Of a stretch of DNA of 64,000 nucleotides, positions 7,205 through 16,312 are shown piece after piece. Below the pieces are notes generated by a model. The model ran no database searches and had not been told where the DNA came from. It saw only the letters and a program-made list of their open reading frames with translations. Within the stretch, counting starts at the first letter, position 1. Each line of letters opens with the position of its first letter. This DNA is from Arthrobacter sp. NtRootA1. Its GTDB lineage: Bacteria > Actinomycetota > Actinomycetes > Actinomycetales > Micrococcaceae. The DNA is taken from contig NZ_AP024630.1 in the NCBI RefSeq assembly GCF_019976975.1, forward strand, positions 4,898,001 to 4,962,000, written 5' to 3'. Both the position numbers and the translations under genes were made by a program.

Positions 7205-10150
7205 GTGACCAGCAAGAACGCACGCCTCGCCACCGGCGGACGCATTGACCGCAGCATCGCTTGGCGCTTCACTGTGGACGGCCAGGAATTCACCGGCCAC
7301 CCCGGCGACACCATCGCCTCCGCGCTGCTGGCCAACGGCCACATCAACGCCGGCAACTCCCTCTACGAGGACCGCCCCCGCGGCATCATGGCCGCCGGCG
7401 TGGAAGAGTCCAACGCCCTGGTCAAGATCGCTCCCCGCTTCCCGGGCCACGTTGCCGAATCCATGCTCCCCGCCACCGCCGTTTCACTCGTGGACGGCAT
7501 GAACGTTGAGCTGCTGAATGGTTTGGGCAAGCTTGACCCTGCCGAGGACAAGGCTGAGTACGACAAGAAGTACGTCCACACGGACGTCCTGGTGGTCGGC
7601 GGCGGTGTTGCAGGCCTTGCAGCCGCCCGTGAAGCAGTCCGCACCGGCGCCCGCGTCATCCTGATCGACGACCAGCCCGAACTGGGAGGTGCACTGCTCT
7701 CCGGCTCGACGGCCGAGGACCTGCAGGAAACCATCGAGGGCAAGCCTGCCCTGGAATGGGTTGCCGATGTGGAAGCCGAGTTGGTCTCCGCCGAAGAATG
7801 CACCGTGCTGAACCGCACCACCGCCTTCGGTTCCTACGATTCCAACTACTTCATCGCAGCGCAGAACCGCACAGATCACCTGACCGTTCCGGCCGCTCCG
7901 GGCGTTTCGCGTCAGCGTATCTGGCACATCCGCGCACAGCAGGTTGTCCTGGCACCGGGCGCCCACGAGCGTCCGCTGGTCTTTGAGAACAACGACCGCC
8001 CGGGCATCATGCTCGCTTCGGCTGTCCGCACGTACCTGAACCGCTACGCGGTCGCAGCCGGTTCACGCGTCGTCATCACCACCACCAACGACTCTGCTTA
8101 CTTGCTCGCCGCGGACTTGAAGGCAGCAGGCGTGGCGATTGCCGCCGTCGTCGATGCCCGTCCGCAGATCAGCGCGAAGGCCGCTGCCGCCGTCGAGTCC
8201 GGTATCCGGGTCCTCATTGGCAGCGCGGTTGCCGACACGAGCGCCGATGACAACGGCCGTCTCAGCGGGGTCACCGTCCGCAGCATCAACGACGACGGCG
8301 AACTCACCTCGGGCGTCGAGCACATCGCGGCCGATCTGCTTGCTGTTTCCGGTGGCTGGAGCCCTGTGGTGCACCTCCATAGCCAGCGCCAGGGCAAGCT
8401 GCGCTGGGACGATGAACTCGCCGCTTTTGTTCCTTCCACGGTGGTTCGCGACCAGCAGGTTGTTGGCGCAGGCCGCGGCAGCTACGAACTCCAGGACTGC
8501 CTGGCAGAGGGCATCTCGGCCGGAGCGGCAGCATCCATCGCTGCTGGTTTTGAGTCCGAGGTGACGCCACAAGAGCTGACCGCACCCGTGGCGTCCGCAC
8601 CGACCCGCCAGCTGTGGCTTGTCCCGGGCCAGACCGGCGAACCGGGCGAGTGGCACCACCACTTCGTCGACTTCCAGCGTGACCAGTCCGTGGCTGACGT
8701 CCTGCGCTCCACCGGTGCCGGCATGCGTTCAGTGGAACACGTGAAGCGGTACACCTCCATCAGCACCGCCAACGATCAAGGCAAGACCTCCGGCGTCAAC
8801 GCAATCGGCGTGATCGCTGCTGCGTTGAAGTTCGGCGGCGCGGAAAGCGTTCCCGGCGTCGGCGAGATCGGCACCACCGCCTACCGTGCACCGTTCACCC
8901 CGGTCGCGTTCGCCGCTTTGGCTGGCCGCCAGCGCGGTGAGCTGTTCGACCCCGCCCGCGTGACCTCCATCCACCCGTGGCACGTCGCCCAGGGTGCCCT
9001 GTTCGAAGATGTTGGACAGTGGAAGCGCCCTTGGTACTACCCGCAGTCCGGTGAGGACATGGACACGGCAGTCCTGCGTGAGTGCGCAGCGGTTCGCGAT
9101 TCCGTGGGCTTCATGGACGCAACCACCTTGGGCAAGATCGAAATCCGTGGCACGGACGCCGGCGAATTCCTGAACCGCGTTTACACCAACGCCTTCAAGA
9201 AGCTCGCTCCGGGATCCGCCCGCTACGGCGTAATGTGCACCCCGGATGGCATGATCTTCGACGACGGCGTGACCCTGCGCCTGGACGAGGACCGCTACTT
9301 CATGACCACGACCACCGGCGGCGCTGCCAAGGTGCTGGATTGGCTGGAAGAGTGGCACCAGACGGAGTGGCCGGAACTCGATGTGGTCTTCACGTCCGTC
9401 ACGGAGCAGTGGAGCACCATCGCCGTCGTCGGTCCCAAGTCCCGTGCAGTGATCGCGAAGGTTGCCCCGGAACTTGCCGAAAACGGCGGCCTGGACGCTG
9501 AAGCCTTCCCGTTCATGACCTTCCGTGAAACCACGCTGGCGTCCGGAGTGCAGGCACGCGTTTGCCGTATCTCCTTCTCCGGTGAACTGGCCTACGAAAT
9601 CAACGTTCCGTCCTGGTACGGGCTGAACACCTGGGAAGCCGTTGCCGCTGCGGGTGCTGAGTTCAACATCACCCCCTACGGCACGGAAACCATGCACGTG
9701 CTGCGCGCTGAGAAGGGCTACCCGATCGTCGGGCAGGACACCGACGGCACGGTCACCCCCCAGGACGCTGGCATGGACTGGATTGTTTCCAAGGCCAAGG
9801 ACTTCATCGGCAAGCGCTCCTACCTCCGTGCGGACGCCAAACGCGAGGACCGCAAGCACCTGGTGAGCGTCCTTCCCGTGGATCACTCGCTGAGGCTGCC
9901 GGAAGGCACTCAGCTTGTGGAGAAGGGCATCCCCGTCAACCCGGCGTACGGACCCGTCCCCATGGAAGGCTTCGTCACCTCGAGCTACCACAGTGCCGCA
10001 TTGGGCCGTTCCTTCGGCCTGGCCCTGATCCAAAACGGCCGCAACCGCATCGGCGAGACCCTCGTGGCCTCGGTGGGAGACCAATTGGTGGACGTGGTTG
10101 TCGGCGAAACCGTACTTTTCGATGCTGAAGGGACCCGCAAAGATGGCTGA
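7205..10150 (+). CDS. soxA: Sarcosine oxidase, alpha subunit
   Basis: The 981-residue large subunit that binds NAD+ and transfers the methylene group to folate. The N-terminal 100 residues form a 2Fe-2S-ferredoxin-like fold without cluster cysteines (FTVDGQEFTGHPGDTIASAL). A nucleotide-binding flavoprotein domain follows (DVLVVGGGVAGLAAAREA near 130). The C-terminal 380 residues are GcvT-like aminomethyltransferase, including MHVLRAEKGYPIVGQDTDG and the TPQDAGMDW segment near residue 855. GTG at 7205 is chosen because GGAAGGAG stands about 8 bp upstream and the protein aligns from MTSKNARLATGGRID; the frame stays open to 7016, but that part overlaps soxD. It overlaps soxG by 8 bp. Confidence 0.96.
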   Translation: MTSKNARLATGGRIDRSIAWRFTVDGQEFTGHPGDTIASALLANGHINAGNSLYEDRPRGIMAAGVEESNALVKIAPRFPGHVAESMLPATAVSLVDGMNVELLNGLGKLDPAEDKAEYDKKYVHTDVLVVGGGVAGLAAAREAVRTGARVILIDDQPELGGALLSGSTAEDLQETIEGKPALEWVADVEAELVSAEECTVLNRTTAFGSYDSNYFIAAQNRTDHLTVPAAPGVSRQRIWHIRAQQVVLAPGAHERPLVFENNDRPGIMLASAVRTYLNRYAVAAGSRVVITTTNDSAYLLAADLKAAGVAIAAVVDARPQISAKAAAAVESGIRVLIGSAVADTSADDNGRLSGVTVRSINDDGELTSGVEHIAADLLAVSGGWSPVVHLHSQRQGKLRWDDELAAFVPSTVVRDQQVVGAGRGSYELQDCLAEGISAGAAASIAAGFESEVTPQELTAPVASAPTRQLWLVPGQTGEPGEWHHHFVDFQRDQSVADVLRSTGAGMRSVEHVKRYTSISTANDQGKTSGVNAIGVIAAALKFGGAESVPGVGEIGTTAYRAPFTPVAFAALAGRQRGELFDPARVTSIHPWHVAQGALFEDVGQWKRPWYYPQSGEDMDTAVLRECAAVRDSVGFMDATTLGKIEIRGTDAGEFLNRVYTNAFKKLAPGSARYGVMCTPDGMIFDDGVTLRLDEDRYFMTTTTGGAAKVLDWLEEWHQTEWPELDVVFTSVTEQWSTIAVVGPKSRAVIAKVAPELAENGGLDAEAFPFMTFRETTLASGVQARVCRISFSGELAYEINVPSWYGLNTWEAVAAAGAEFNITPYGTETMHVLRAEKGYPIVGQDTDGTVTPQDAGMDWIVSKAKDFIGKRSYLRADAKREDRKHLVSVLPVDHSLRLPEGTQLVEKGIPVNPAYGPVPMEGFVTSSYHSAALGRSFGLALIQNGRNRIGETLVASVGDQLVDVVVGETVLFDAEGTRKDG

Positions 10151-10787
10151 AACAGCAACACCAGCAGAAACCGCACACGTCGACCGCGTACGGGGTGCCC
10201 GCCGCAGCCCGGCCGAACACCTGGCTGACGCCTTCACCTCCGGCTCAGTGCCGGGCACGGTGACGCTCAAGGAGATTCCCTACCAGGCGATGGTGGGTAT
10301 CCGGGTTGAGCGAACGTCCGACGCCGGCGCCCGCGTTGCGTCCATCACCGGCGGCTTGCCGGCCACTTGCGGTGAAGTGACGGGGGCAGGCGCAGTCAAC
10401 GCACTCTGGCTCGGCCCCACCGAGTTCCTTGTGGTTGCTCCGGAGGAGTCCCACGACTCACTGGGCGGTACCTTGGTCAGCGACCTGACCACGGCACTTG
10501 GCAGCGATGAAGGTCAGGTAGTGGACCTGTCCGCCAACCGCACCACGTTCGAGCTCAATGGCAGCCACGCCCGCGCTGTGCTCGAAAAGACGTGCTCGTT
10601 GGACCTTCACCCCCGCGTCTTCAAGGCCGGCACAGCCGTCTCGACGGAGCTCGCACACATCCCCGTGATGCTGTGGAAGACCTCCGAGGAGAACTACCGG
10701 ATCTTTCCCCGGGCCTCGTTTGCCGATTTCCTGGGACGCTGGCTCCTTGACGCCATGCGGGAGTACGCCTCCCCTGAGGTCCCCTAA
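10143..10787 (+). CDS. soxG: Sarcosine oxidase, gamma subunit
   Basis: A 214-residue subunit of the sarcosine oxidase tetramer; the family resembles a partial GcvT fold and packs against SoxA. Recognisable parts are LWLGPTEFLVVAPEE near 95-110, VVDLSANRTTFELNGSHAR near 125-143 and KTCSLDLHPRVFKAG near 148-162, then YRIFPRASFADFLGRWLLD at the C-terminus. The ATG at 10143 lies inside the end of soxA and follows AAGGGACC; the stop TAA overlaps the sdaA start by 1 bp, implying translational coupling through the operon. Confidence 0.93.
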   Translation: MAETATPAETAHVDRVRGARRSPAEHLADAFTSGSVPGTVTLKEIPYQAMVGIRVERTSDAGARVASITGGLPATCGEVTGAGAVNALWLGPTEFLVVAPEESHDSLGGTLVSDLTTALGSDEGQVVDLSANRTTFELNGSHARAVLEKTCSLDLHPRVFKAGTAVSTELAHIPVMLWKTSEENYRIFPRASFADFLGRWLLDAMREYASPEVP

Positions 10788-12178
10788 TGGCACTGAGTGT
10801 GCTTGATCTGTTTTCTGTTGGCATCGGGCCGTCGTCTTCACACACGGTGGGCCCGATGCGGGCGGCAAAGCAGTTCACGGACGGTCTTGAATCGTCCGGC
10901 CAGCTTCCGGCCACGGTGCGCGTCCAGGCAGAGCTCTTTGGCTCCTTGGGCGCCACCGGCCGGGGCCACGGCTCCGACAAAGCCGTGGTGCTGGGGCTGC
11001 AGGGCCACTCACCCGAAACCGTCGACACCAAAACGGCTGACGACCAGGTGGCCGCAGCAGCCCTCGACGCCGAACTGCGCTTGGGCGGCGACCACCGGGT
11101 GGACTTCAACTGGGACGAGGACGTGGTCCTCCACCGCCGCAAGTCCCTTCCGGCACACCCCAACGGCATGACGTTCCGGGCCCTTGACCACACCGGGGCA
11201 GTACTGCGTGAGCGCAGCTACTACTCGATCGGTGGCGGCTTTGTGGTGGATGGGGACGCCACGGGCACGGACAAAGTAGTAGCCGATGACACCGTGCTCC
11301 CCTACCCGTTCACCACTGCTGACGAGTTGCTTGCCATTTGTTCACGCGAGGGCATGTCGATTTCCGATGTCATGTTGGCCAACGAACTCGTCTGGCGGTC
11401 TGAGGAGGAGCTCCGCGAGCGCCTCCTCGGGATCTGGGCTGTCATGCGTGAATGCGTTGACAACGGCTGCTCGGCCGAGGGGATCCTGCCTGGAGGTTTG
11501 AAAGTCAGGCGACGGGCGCCGTCGTTGTTTAAGAAGCTTTCCGAGACCGACGCCCAGCTGAAGGGCGAATCCTCAGCGGACCCCTTGCTCGCCATGGAAT
11601 GGGTGAACCTGTTTGCGTTGGCGGTCAATGAGGAGAACGCGGCCGGCGGCAGGATTGTCACTGCACCGACCAACGGTGCCGCAGGAATTGTGCCTGCGGT
11701 GCTGCACTATTACACAAAGTTTGTTCCCGGAGCCAACGACGACGGCGTCGTGCGCTTCCTGCTCGCGGCGGCCGCCGTCGGGATTCTCTTCAAGATCAAC
11801 GCCTCCATTTCCGGTGCAGAGGTGGGCTGCCAAGGCGAAGTGGGTTCCGCCTGCTCCATGGCCGCCGCTGGTCTTTGCGAGGTTCTGGGCGGAACGCCGG
11901 AGCAAGTGGAGAATGCGGCCGAGGTGGGCATCGAGCACAACCTGGGCCTCACCTGCGATCCCGTTGGCGGACTGGTGCAGATCCCGTGCATCGAACGCAA
12001 TGCCATCGCCAGCGTCAAGGCGATCAATGCTGCCCGTCTGGCACTGCATGGCGATGGCAGCCACAAAGTGTCCTTGGACAAAGCCATCAAGACCATGCGC
12101 GAGACAGGCGCCGACATGAAATCCAAATACAAGGAGACCTCCCGTGGAGGACTCGCCGTCAACGTAGTGGAGTGCTAG
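10787..12178 (+). CDS. sdaA: L-serine ammonia-lyase (single-chain, iron-sulfur)
   Basis: Deaminates L-serine to pyruvate and ammonia with a 4Fe-4S cluster. The 463-residue chain has the beta domain first (SVLDLFSVGIGPSSSHTVGPMRAA, residues 4-27) and the alpha domain after about residue 190 (TAPTNGAAGIVPAVL, 292-306). Cys348, Cys390 and Cys401 have spacings of 42 and 11, identical to the three cluster ligands of the Legionella enzyme (343, 385, 396). In this operon it removes serine made by GlyA from sarcosine-derived glycine and methylene-THF, so carbon leaves as pyruvate. Its ATG overlaps the soxG stop by one base. Confidence 0.96.
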   Translation: MALSVLDLFSVGIGPSSSHTVGPMRAAKQFTDGLESSGQLPATVRVQAELFGSLGATGRGHGSDKAVVLGLQGHSPETVDTKTADDQVAAAALDAELRLGGDHRVDFNWDEDVVLHRRKSLPAHPNGMTFRALDHTGAVLRERSYYSIGGGFVVDGDATGTDKVVADDTVLPYPFTTADELLAICSREGMSISDVMLANELVWRSEEELRERLLGIWAVMRECVDNGCSAEGILPGGLKVRRRAPSLFKKLSETDAQLKGESSADPLLAMEWVNLFALAVNEENAAGGRIVTAPTNGAAGIVPAVLHYYTKFVPGANDDGVVRFLLAAAAVGILFKINASISGAEVGCQGEVGSACSMAAAGLCEVLGGTPEQVENAAEVGIEHNLGLTCDPVGGLVQIPCIERNAIASVKAINAARLALHGDGSHKVSLDKAIKTMRETGADMKSKYKETSRGGLAVNVVEC

Positions 12179-12180
12179 CC

Positions 12181-13080
12181 ATGACTGCCATCCAAACCGA
12201 ATCGTCTACTGATTCCTCTGCCGGAACCACCGTGGAGCACGTCCTTACCTTGGACTGCCCTGAAGGTCCCGGAATCGTCCATGCTGTGTCCGGCTTCCTG
12301 CTGGAGCATGGCTGCGACATCATCGACAACAAGCAGTTCGGTGACCGCGCCGAGGGCCACTTCTTCATGCGGGTTCACTTCGCGTCCTCCGGCGACGAGA
12401 CCACAGTGGATGCTTTGCGTGCAGCGTTTGCCCCTGTGGGCGAGAAGTACAACATGAACTGGCAGCTGGAACGCCAGGGGTCCAAGCGTCGCGTGTTGAT
12501 CATGGTCTCCAAGTTTGGGCACTGCCTCAATGACCTGCTGTTCCGTGCTCGGATCGGTGAGCTGCCGATCGATGTGGTGGGTGTCGTGTCCAACCACACG
12601 GACCACCAGGGCTTGGCGGAGTGGCACGGGATTCCCTTCTTCCACGTCCCTGTCACCGCTGCTACCAAACCTGCGGCGGAAGCGCGTTTGCTGGACATCA
12701 TCGACGAGCTGGACGTGGAACTCGTTGTGCTGGCCCGGTACATGCAGGTGCTCAGCGACGATCTCGCCCGGAAGCTCGACGGGCGCGCCATCAATATCCA
12801 CCACTCGTTCCTGCCGAGCTTCAAGGGTGCCAAGCCGTACCACCAGGCTTACGCCCGCGGAGTGAAGACCGTGGGCGCCACCGCCCACTACGTCAACGGC
12901 GAGCTGGACGAGGGCCCGATCATCTCCCAGCAGGTGGTTGAGGTGGATCACACGTTCGGACCGGAAGATCTCGTAGCCGCCGGTCGGGACACGGAGTGCA
13001 AGGCCCTCAGCAACGCCGTTCGTTGGCACTGCGAAGGGCGGATCATCCTGAATGGGAACAGGACGATTGTGCTGACGTAA
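12181..13080 (+). CDS. purU: Formyltetrahydrofolate deformylase
   Basis: Hydrolyses 10-formyl-THF to formate and THF. In this context it would restore free THF when sarcosine oxidation loads the folate pool with one-carbon units. The 299-residue protein has an N-terminal ACT domain (HVLTLDCPEGPGIVHAVSGFL, about 20-40) and a C-terminal formyltransferase domain. Catalytic Asn-His-Asp residues are visible in AINIHHSFLPSFKGAKPYHQ, GATAHYVNGELDEGPIISQ. The ATG at 12181 is two bases after the sdaA stop. It is the last gene of the operon and faces pucR, with a hairpin between. Confidence 0.95.
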   Translation: MTAIQTESSTDSSAGTTVEHVLTLDCPEGPGIVHAVSGFLLEHGCDIIDNKQFGDRAEGHFFMRVHFASSGDETTVDALRAAFAPVGEKYNMNWQLERQGSKRRVLIMVSKFGHCLNDLLFRARIGELPIDVVGVVSNHTDHQGLAEWHGIPFFHVPVTAATKPAAEARLLDIIDELDVELVVLARYMQVLSDDLARKLDGRAINIHHSFLPSFKGAKPYHQAYARGVKTVGATAHYVNGELDEGPIISQQVVEVDHTFGPEDLVAAGRDTECKALSNAVRWHCEGRIILNGNRTIVLT

Positions 13081-13103
13081 CGCCTTGCGCGCCCCATTTC
13101 GAT

Positions 13104-13151
13104 GGTCCGCTACGCAGTCGACGTATTAAATCGTCGTGTGCGCAGCGGGCC
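13104..13151. terminator. Hairpin between convergent purU and pucR
   Basis: Arms 13104-13123 and 13132-13151 match at 16 of 20 positions around the AT loop TATTAAAT. There is no T-tract, but it is the only structure between two convergent genes. The arm GGTCCGCTACGCA recurs at 57355 (one change), so it belongs to a dispersed family. Confidence 0.55.
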
Positions 13152-13164
13152 GTCGTTTTGGCGT

Positions 13165-14667
13165 TTAAGGGTTCGGCAGCCGAGCCAGCCTCGAAGCCAG
13201 GTGCAACGCGGCGAGCCTTCCCGTTCCCCGCGGATCTCCCCCGCACAGCTCGAAGATCCGCTGCAACCGGTGGTGCATGGACTGCCGTTCCAGGTGTAGT
13301 TCGCGTGCGGCCTGGGCCGTGTTGCAGCCGGTGTCCAACCACACGGTCAGCGTCCGTAACAGCTCGGATCGCCGCAGTTGGTCATGCTCGACGACGGCAC
13401 CCAACTGCCGCTGCACGAACCCTTCGCGGGTTGCTGGGTCCAGATGTTCCTCGGCGAGGCGCTCCACGGCGAAGGCTTCAGCATCCACTACGCCACCTCC
13501 CACCAGATCCAGGTCCAACGTCCGGCGCGCCTCGGCCAACGACCAAGGGGCCTCATCGATCCCCTTGCCGACCGGGCCTAGCGCTATCGCAGATCCGGCC
13601 GGCGTTTCCAATGCCCTGAGCGCGTCCATCAGGGCCACCCGGGTAGCAGCGCCATCGCCAACGGAAGCGAGTGCGATCAGCTCCGCGTTATCTGCATAGC
13701 TTGCGCTGTGCGGCACGTTCGCACGCAGCACTGCATCCAAGGCCGAGCGGAGATGCCCTGCACCTGTGGAGCGGATCACCAGCGCAGCAACCTGGCCGTT
13801 GGCGGGAAAACCCGACGCCGGCCCGAGCTGCTGGAGCTGCCACGATTGGCTGCCGGAATTGATGGCCCGCATCAGTTCAATGCCCGCCAACTCCTTCAAT
13901 CCTGGCGGCATCCGCTGCAACAGGGCCAGGCCAAGGATGTCCACCGACCGCTCGCCCGCCACGCGCGCGAGGCCACTGTCGCCGTCGTCGGGCACTCGCA
14001 GCTCCAAGCGGGCGGCGAGGACGCCACGCACGGGCACATCAACAGTGATGAGTCCGCCGTCCTCCTCCGGCGGCGCTGTGCCTGGGGCCGAAGCCGCTGG
14101 GGAACCCACTGCCGAACCCAGGGTAAGGCCCGACGGCGATACCAACCGCGCGCTGGCACCTGTCCTTTCTGCCAAGACAGCCAGAAGTTGGTCAAGTCCG
14201 CCGCCATGGGCGAGTTCGGCTGCCATCGCGTGGCTGGCTTGGTCGCCGCGTTGAAGCTGTTCGACGGACTCGCTGACGAGGAGGGAGTTGATCTCCTGCA
14301 TGACGGCCACGAACGGAACAACGTGACGCAATTCAATAACGGGCAGGCCTGCCGCTTCGGCGGCTTCCAGCATGGGACCCGGAACTTCGGGCAGTGTCGG
14401 TCCGGTTTCCAGGGCCAGTGCGGCTATGCCGCGGGCCGCCAGCTCCCGGACGTATTCGGCTTGCCGCCCGGGCCTCTCAAGGGCCAGCGCCTGGCCTCCG
14501 CTGAGGAGCAGTTCGCCGCCGCTGAGGAGGGGAGCGATGTCTAGAACCTCGCTGGAGTGCACCCAACGGACGGGGCGGTTCAGGGCGTCAGCCACCGAAT
14601 TAAGCAGGCGCGGTTCGGCGGCTTTGAGGCTTTCACGTTCCAAAGCCTGACCGAGAAGGATGGACAT
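13165..14667 (-). CDS. PucR-family transcriptional regulator
   Basis: A 500-residue activator-type regulator. The N-terminal half is the PucR ligand domain (LNSVADALNRPVRWVHSSEV; GGELLLSGGQAL; AARGIAALALETG). The last 60 residues are the PucR helix-turn-helix (LRRSELLRTLTVWLD, CNTAQAARELHLERQSMHHRL). A GGDEF-like central region lies between. ATG 14667 is preferred over the longer reading to 14736 because GGAG stands 7 nt upstream. It is divergent from an NCS1 permease, and PucR proteins usually govern purine, allantoin or amine catabolism, so it likely senses the permease substrate. Confidence 0.88.
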   Translation of the reverse strand: MSILLGQALERESLKAAEPRLLNSVADALNRPVRWVHSSEVLDIAPLLSGGELLLSGGQALALERPGRQAEYVRELAARGIAALALETGPTLPEVPGPMLEAAEAAGLPVIELRHVVPFVAVMQEINSLLVSESVEQLQRGDQASHAMAAELAHGGGLDQLLAVLAERTGASARLVSPSGLTLGSAVGSPAASAPGTAPPEEDGGLITVDVPVRGVLAARLELRVPDDGDSGLARVAGERSVDILGLALLQRMPPGLKELAGIELMRAINSGSQSWQLQQLGPASGFPANGQVAALVIRSTGAGHLRSALDAVLRANVPHSASYADNAELIALASVGDGAATRVALMDALRALETPAGSAIALGPVGKGIDEAPWSLAEARRTLDLDLVGGGVVDAEAFAVERLAEEHLDPATREGFVQRQLGAVVEHDQLRRSELLRTLTVWLDTGCNTAQAARELHLERQSMHHRLQRIFELCGGDPRGTGRLAALHLASRLARLPNP

Positions 14668-14677
14668 GACACTCCGT

Positions 14678-14692
14678 ACTGTCGAATACAGT
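14678..14692. promoter_or_regulatory. Candidate PucR operator
   Basis: ACTGT-CGAAT-ACAGT is a perfect 5+5 palindrome, followed by a third CTGT half-site at 14695. It lies 11 bp from the pucR ATG in the divergent pucR/permease gap and upstream of the predicted permease promoter, as expected for an autoregulated activator. Confidence 0.4.
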
Positions 14693-14712
14693 TTCTGTAG
14701 ACACATCGTATC

Positions 14713-14741
14713 TTGTTGCTGTGATCTGTGGCACATACGCT
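14713..14741 (+). promoter_or_regulatory. Predicted promoter of the NCS1 permease gene
   Basis: TTGTTG (14713-14718) and TACGCT (14736-14741) have 17-bp spacing. The permease ATG is 36 bp further on. The elements deviate from consensus, consistent with a promoter that needs an activator. Confidence 0.4.
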
Positions 14742-14776
14742 GAAAGAGTCCCTTTCACACACGGAGGCTCTCCCTC

Positions 14777-16312
14777 ATGCAAGACAACCTCTCCCCTGCC
14801 TCACAGCAGTCAGGCTCAGCGCAGTCAGACCCGGCAACGGCGCCGGCCCATGACAGCGAAGCCTGGCTGCAGCCCATCCCCGAGTCAGACCGCACGCGCA
14901 AGGTCTCAGGCCAGTTCTGGATCTGGGCCGGCGCCAACCTTGCTCCTATCAACTGGGTGCTGGGCGCACTCGGAATCCACCTCGGCCTCGGCTTCGCCGA
15001 CACCGTCTTTGTCCTGGTCCTGGGCAACCTGATCGGCATGTTGCTGTTTGGCTGTTTCGTCCTCCTTGGCCAAAGGACCGGCGCCACAGGCATGGTCCTC
15101 GCCCGGGCCGCGTTCGGTCGCCGTGGTAACTACCTCCCCGCCGCCATCCAGGCCCTCCTGGTCATCGGATGGTGCGCGGTCAATACGTGGATCATCCTGG
15201 ACCTGGTCATGGCGCTCTTCGGAACGCTGGGCTGGGTGGACCCCACCGCAAAGAACTACGCCTGGAAGATCGGCGTGGCCACTCTCATCATGACCGCCCA
15301 GGTTGCCATCGCCTGGTTCGGCTACAAGGCGATCGCCGCTTTCGAAAAGTGGACTGTCCCGCCCACCATCATCATCCTGGCCGTTATGTCCGCAGTGGCC
15401 TGGTTCGGCATGAAGATCGACTGGGGCTATGCAGGTCCGGCCGGCAACATTCTTGAAGGATCCGAACGGATCGCGGCGATGAGTGCAGTCATGACGGCCA
15501 TCGGCATCGGCTGGGGCATCACCTGGTTCACGTACGCCGCGGACTACTCACGCTTCGTCAGCACCTCGGTTCCCAAGCGCAAGGTCTACCTGGCTTCGGT
15601 CCTTGGCCAGTTCATTCCCGTGGTCTGGCTCGGTGTCCTCGGTGCGAGCCTTGCCACGAACAGCGGCGAGATCGACCCCGGCAAGCTGATCGTGCAGAAC
15701 TTCGGCGTCCTTGCCCTCCCCGTCCTCCTCATGGTGTTGCATGGCCCCATCGCCACCAACATCCTGAACATCTACACCTTCTCAGTGGCTACGCAGGCCT
15801 TGGACATCAAGATCAATCGTCGCAAGCTCAACCTGTTCGTCGGCGTCTTCTCGCTGCTCGCCGTCGTGTTTTTCATCTTCCAGGAGGACTTCGCCTCGGT
15901 ACTGGACGCCTGGTTGATCGGCCTGGTGGCATGGGTAGCTGCTTGGGGCGGCGTCATGTTGGTGCACTACTTCTGGCTGGAGAAGCGCTGGCCCGGAAAG
16001 GTTGAACGGCTCTTCGACGGCGTCGGCACCAACCGCCTCCCAGTGATCAACTGGGCCGGCATCGTCTCCCTGCTGGCTGGCATCTTCTCCACCTGGCTGT
16101 TCATGTACGGCCTGATCCCAGTAATGCAAGGCCCCATCGCCGTGGCACTTGGCGGCTGGGATCTCTCGTGGCTGGCCGGCGGACTGACCAGCGCGGCAGC
16201 CTACGCAATCCTCGGTCCCCGGGCGCACCGAAAGTTTATCCTTGCCGATTCGAACCACGTGTCCGTTACCCAACCCGCAACCGCCCCGGCCGTTGAAAGG
16301 ACCACAGCATGA
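14777..16312 (+). CDS. NCS1-family nucleobase/cyclic amide permease
   Basis: A 511-residue, 12-TM transporter. The pattern FWIWAGANLAPINWVLGALG near residues 48-68, then GQRTGATGMVLARAAFGRRG near 96-115 and WAGADYSRF-like TWFTYAADYSRF near 248, identifies NCS1. This family carries cytosine, allantoin, hydantoins and thiamine precursors by cation symport. It sits between PucR and a PuuE-like deacetylase and overlaps the latter by the 4-bp ATGA, so all three probably handle one cyclic nitrogen compound. Cytosine, allantoin, creatinine or N-methylhydantoin are possible; the sequence does not decide. Confidence 0.88.
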   Translation: MQDNLSPASQQSGSAQSDPATAPAHDSEAWLQPIPESDRTRKVSGQFWIWAGANLAPINWVLGALGIHLGLGFADTVFVLVLGNLIGMLLFGCFVLLGQRTGATGMVLARAAFGRRGNYLPAAIQALLVIGWCAVNTWIILDLVMALFGTLGWVDPTAKNYAWKIGVATLIMTAQVAIAWFGYKAIAAFEKWTVPPTIIILAVMSAVAWFGMKIDWGYAGPAGNILEGSERIAAMSAVMTAIGIGWGITWFTYAADYSRFVSTSVPKRKVYLASVLGQFIPVVWLGVLGASLATNSGEIDPGKLIVQNFGVLALPVLLMVLHGPIATNILNIYTFSVATQALDIKINRRKLNLFVGVFSLLAVVFFIFQEDFASVLDAWLIGLVAWVAAWGGVMLVHYFWLEKRWPGKVERLFDGVGTNRLPVINWAGIVSLLAGIFSTWLFMYGLIPVMQGPIAVALGGWDLSWLAGGLTSAAAYAILGPRAHRKFILADSNHVSVTQPATAPAVERTTA

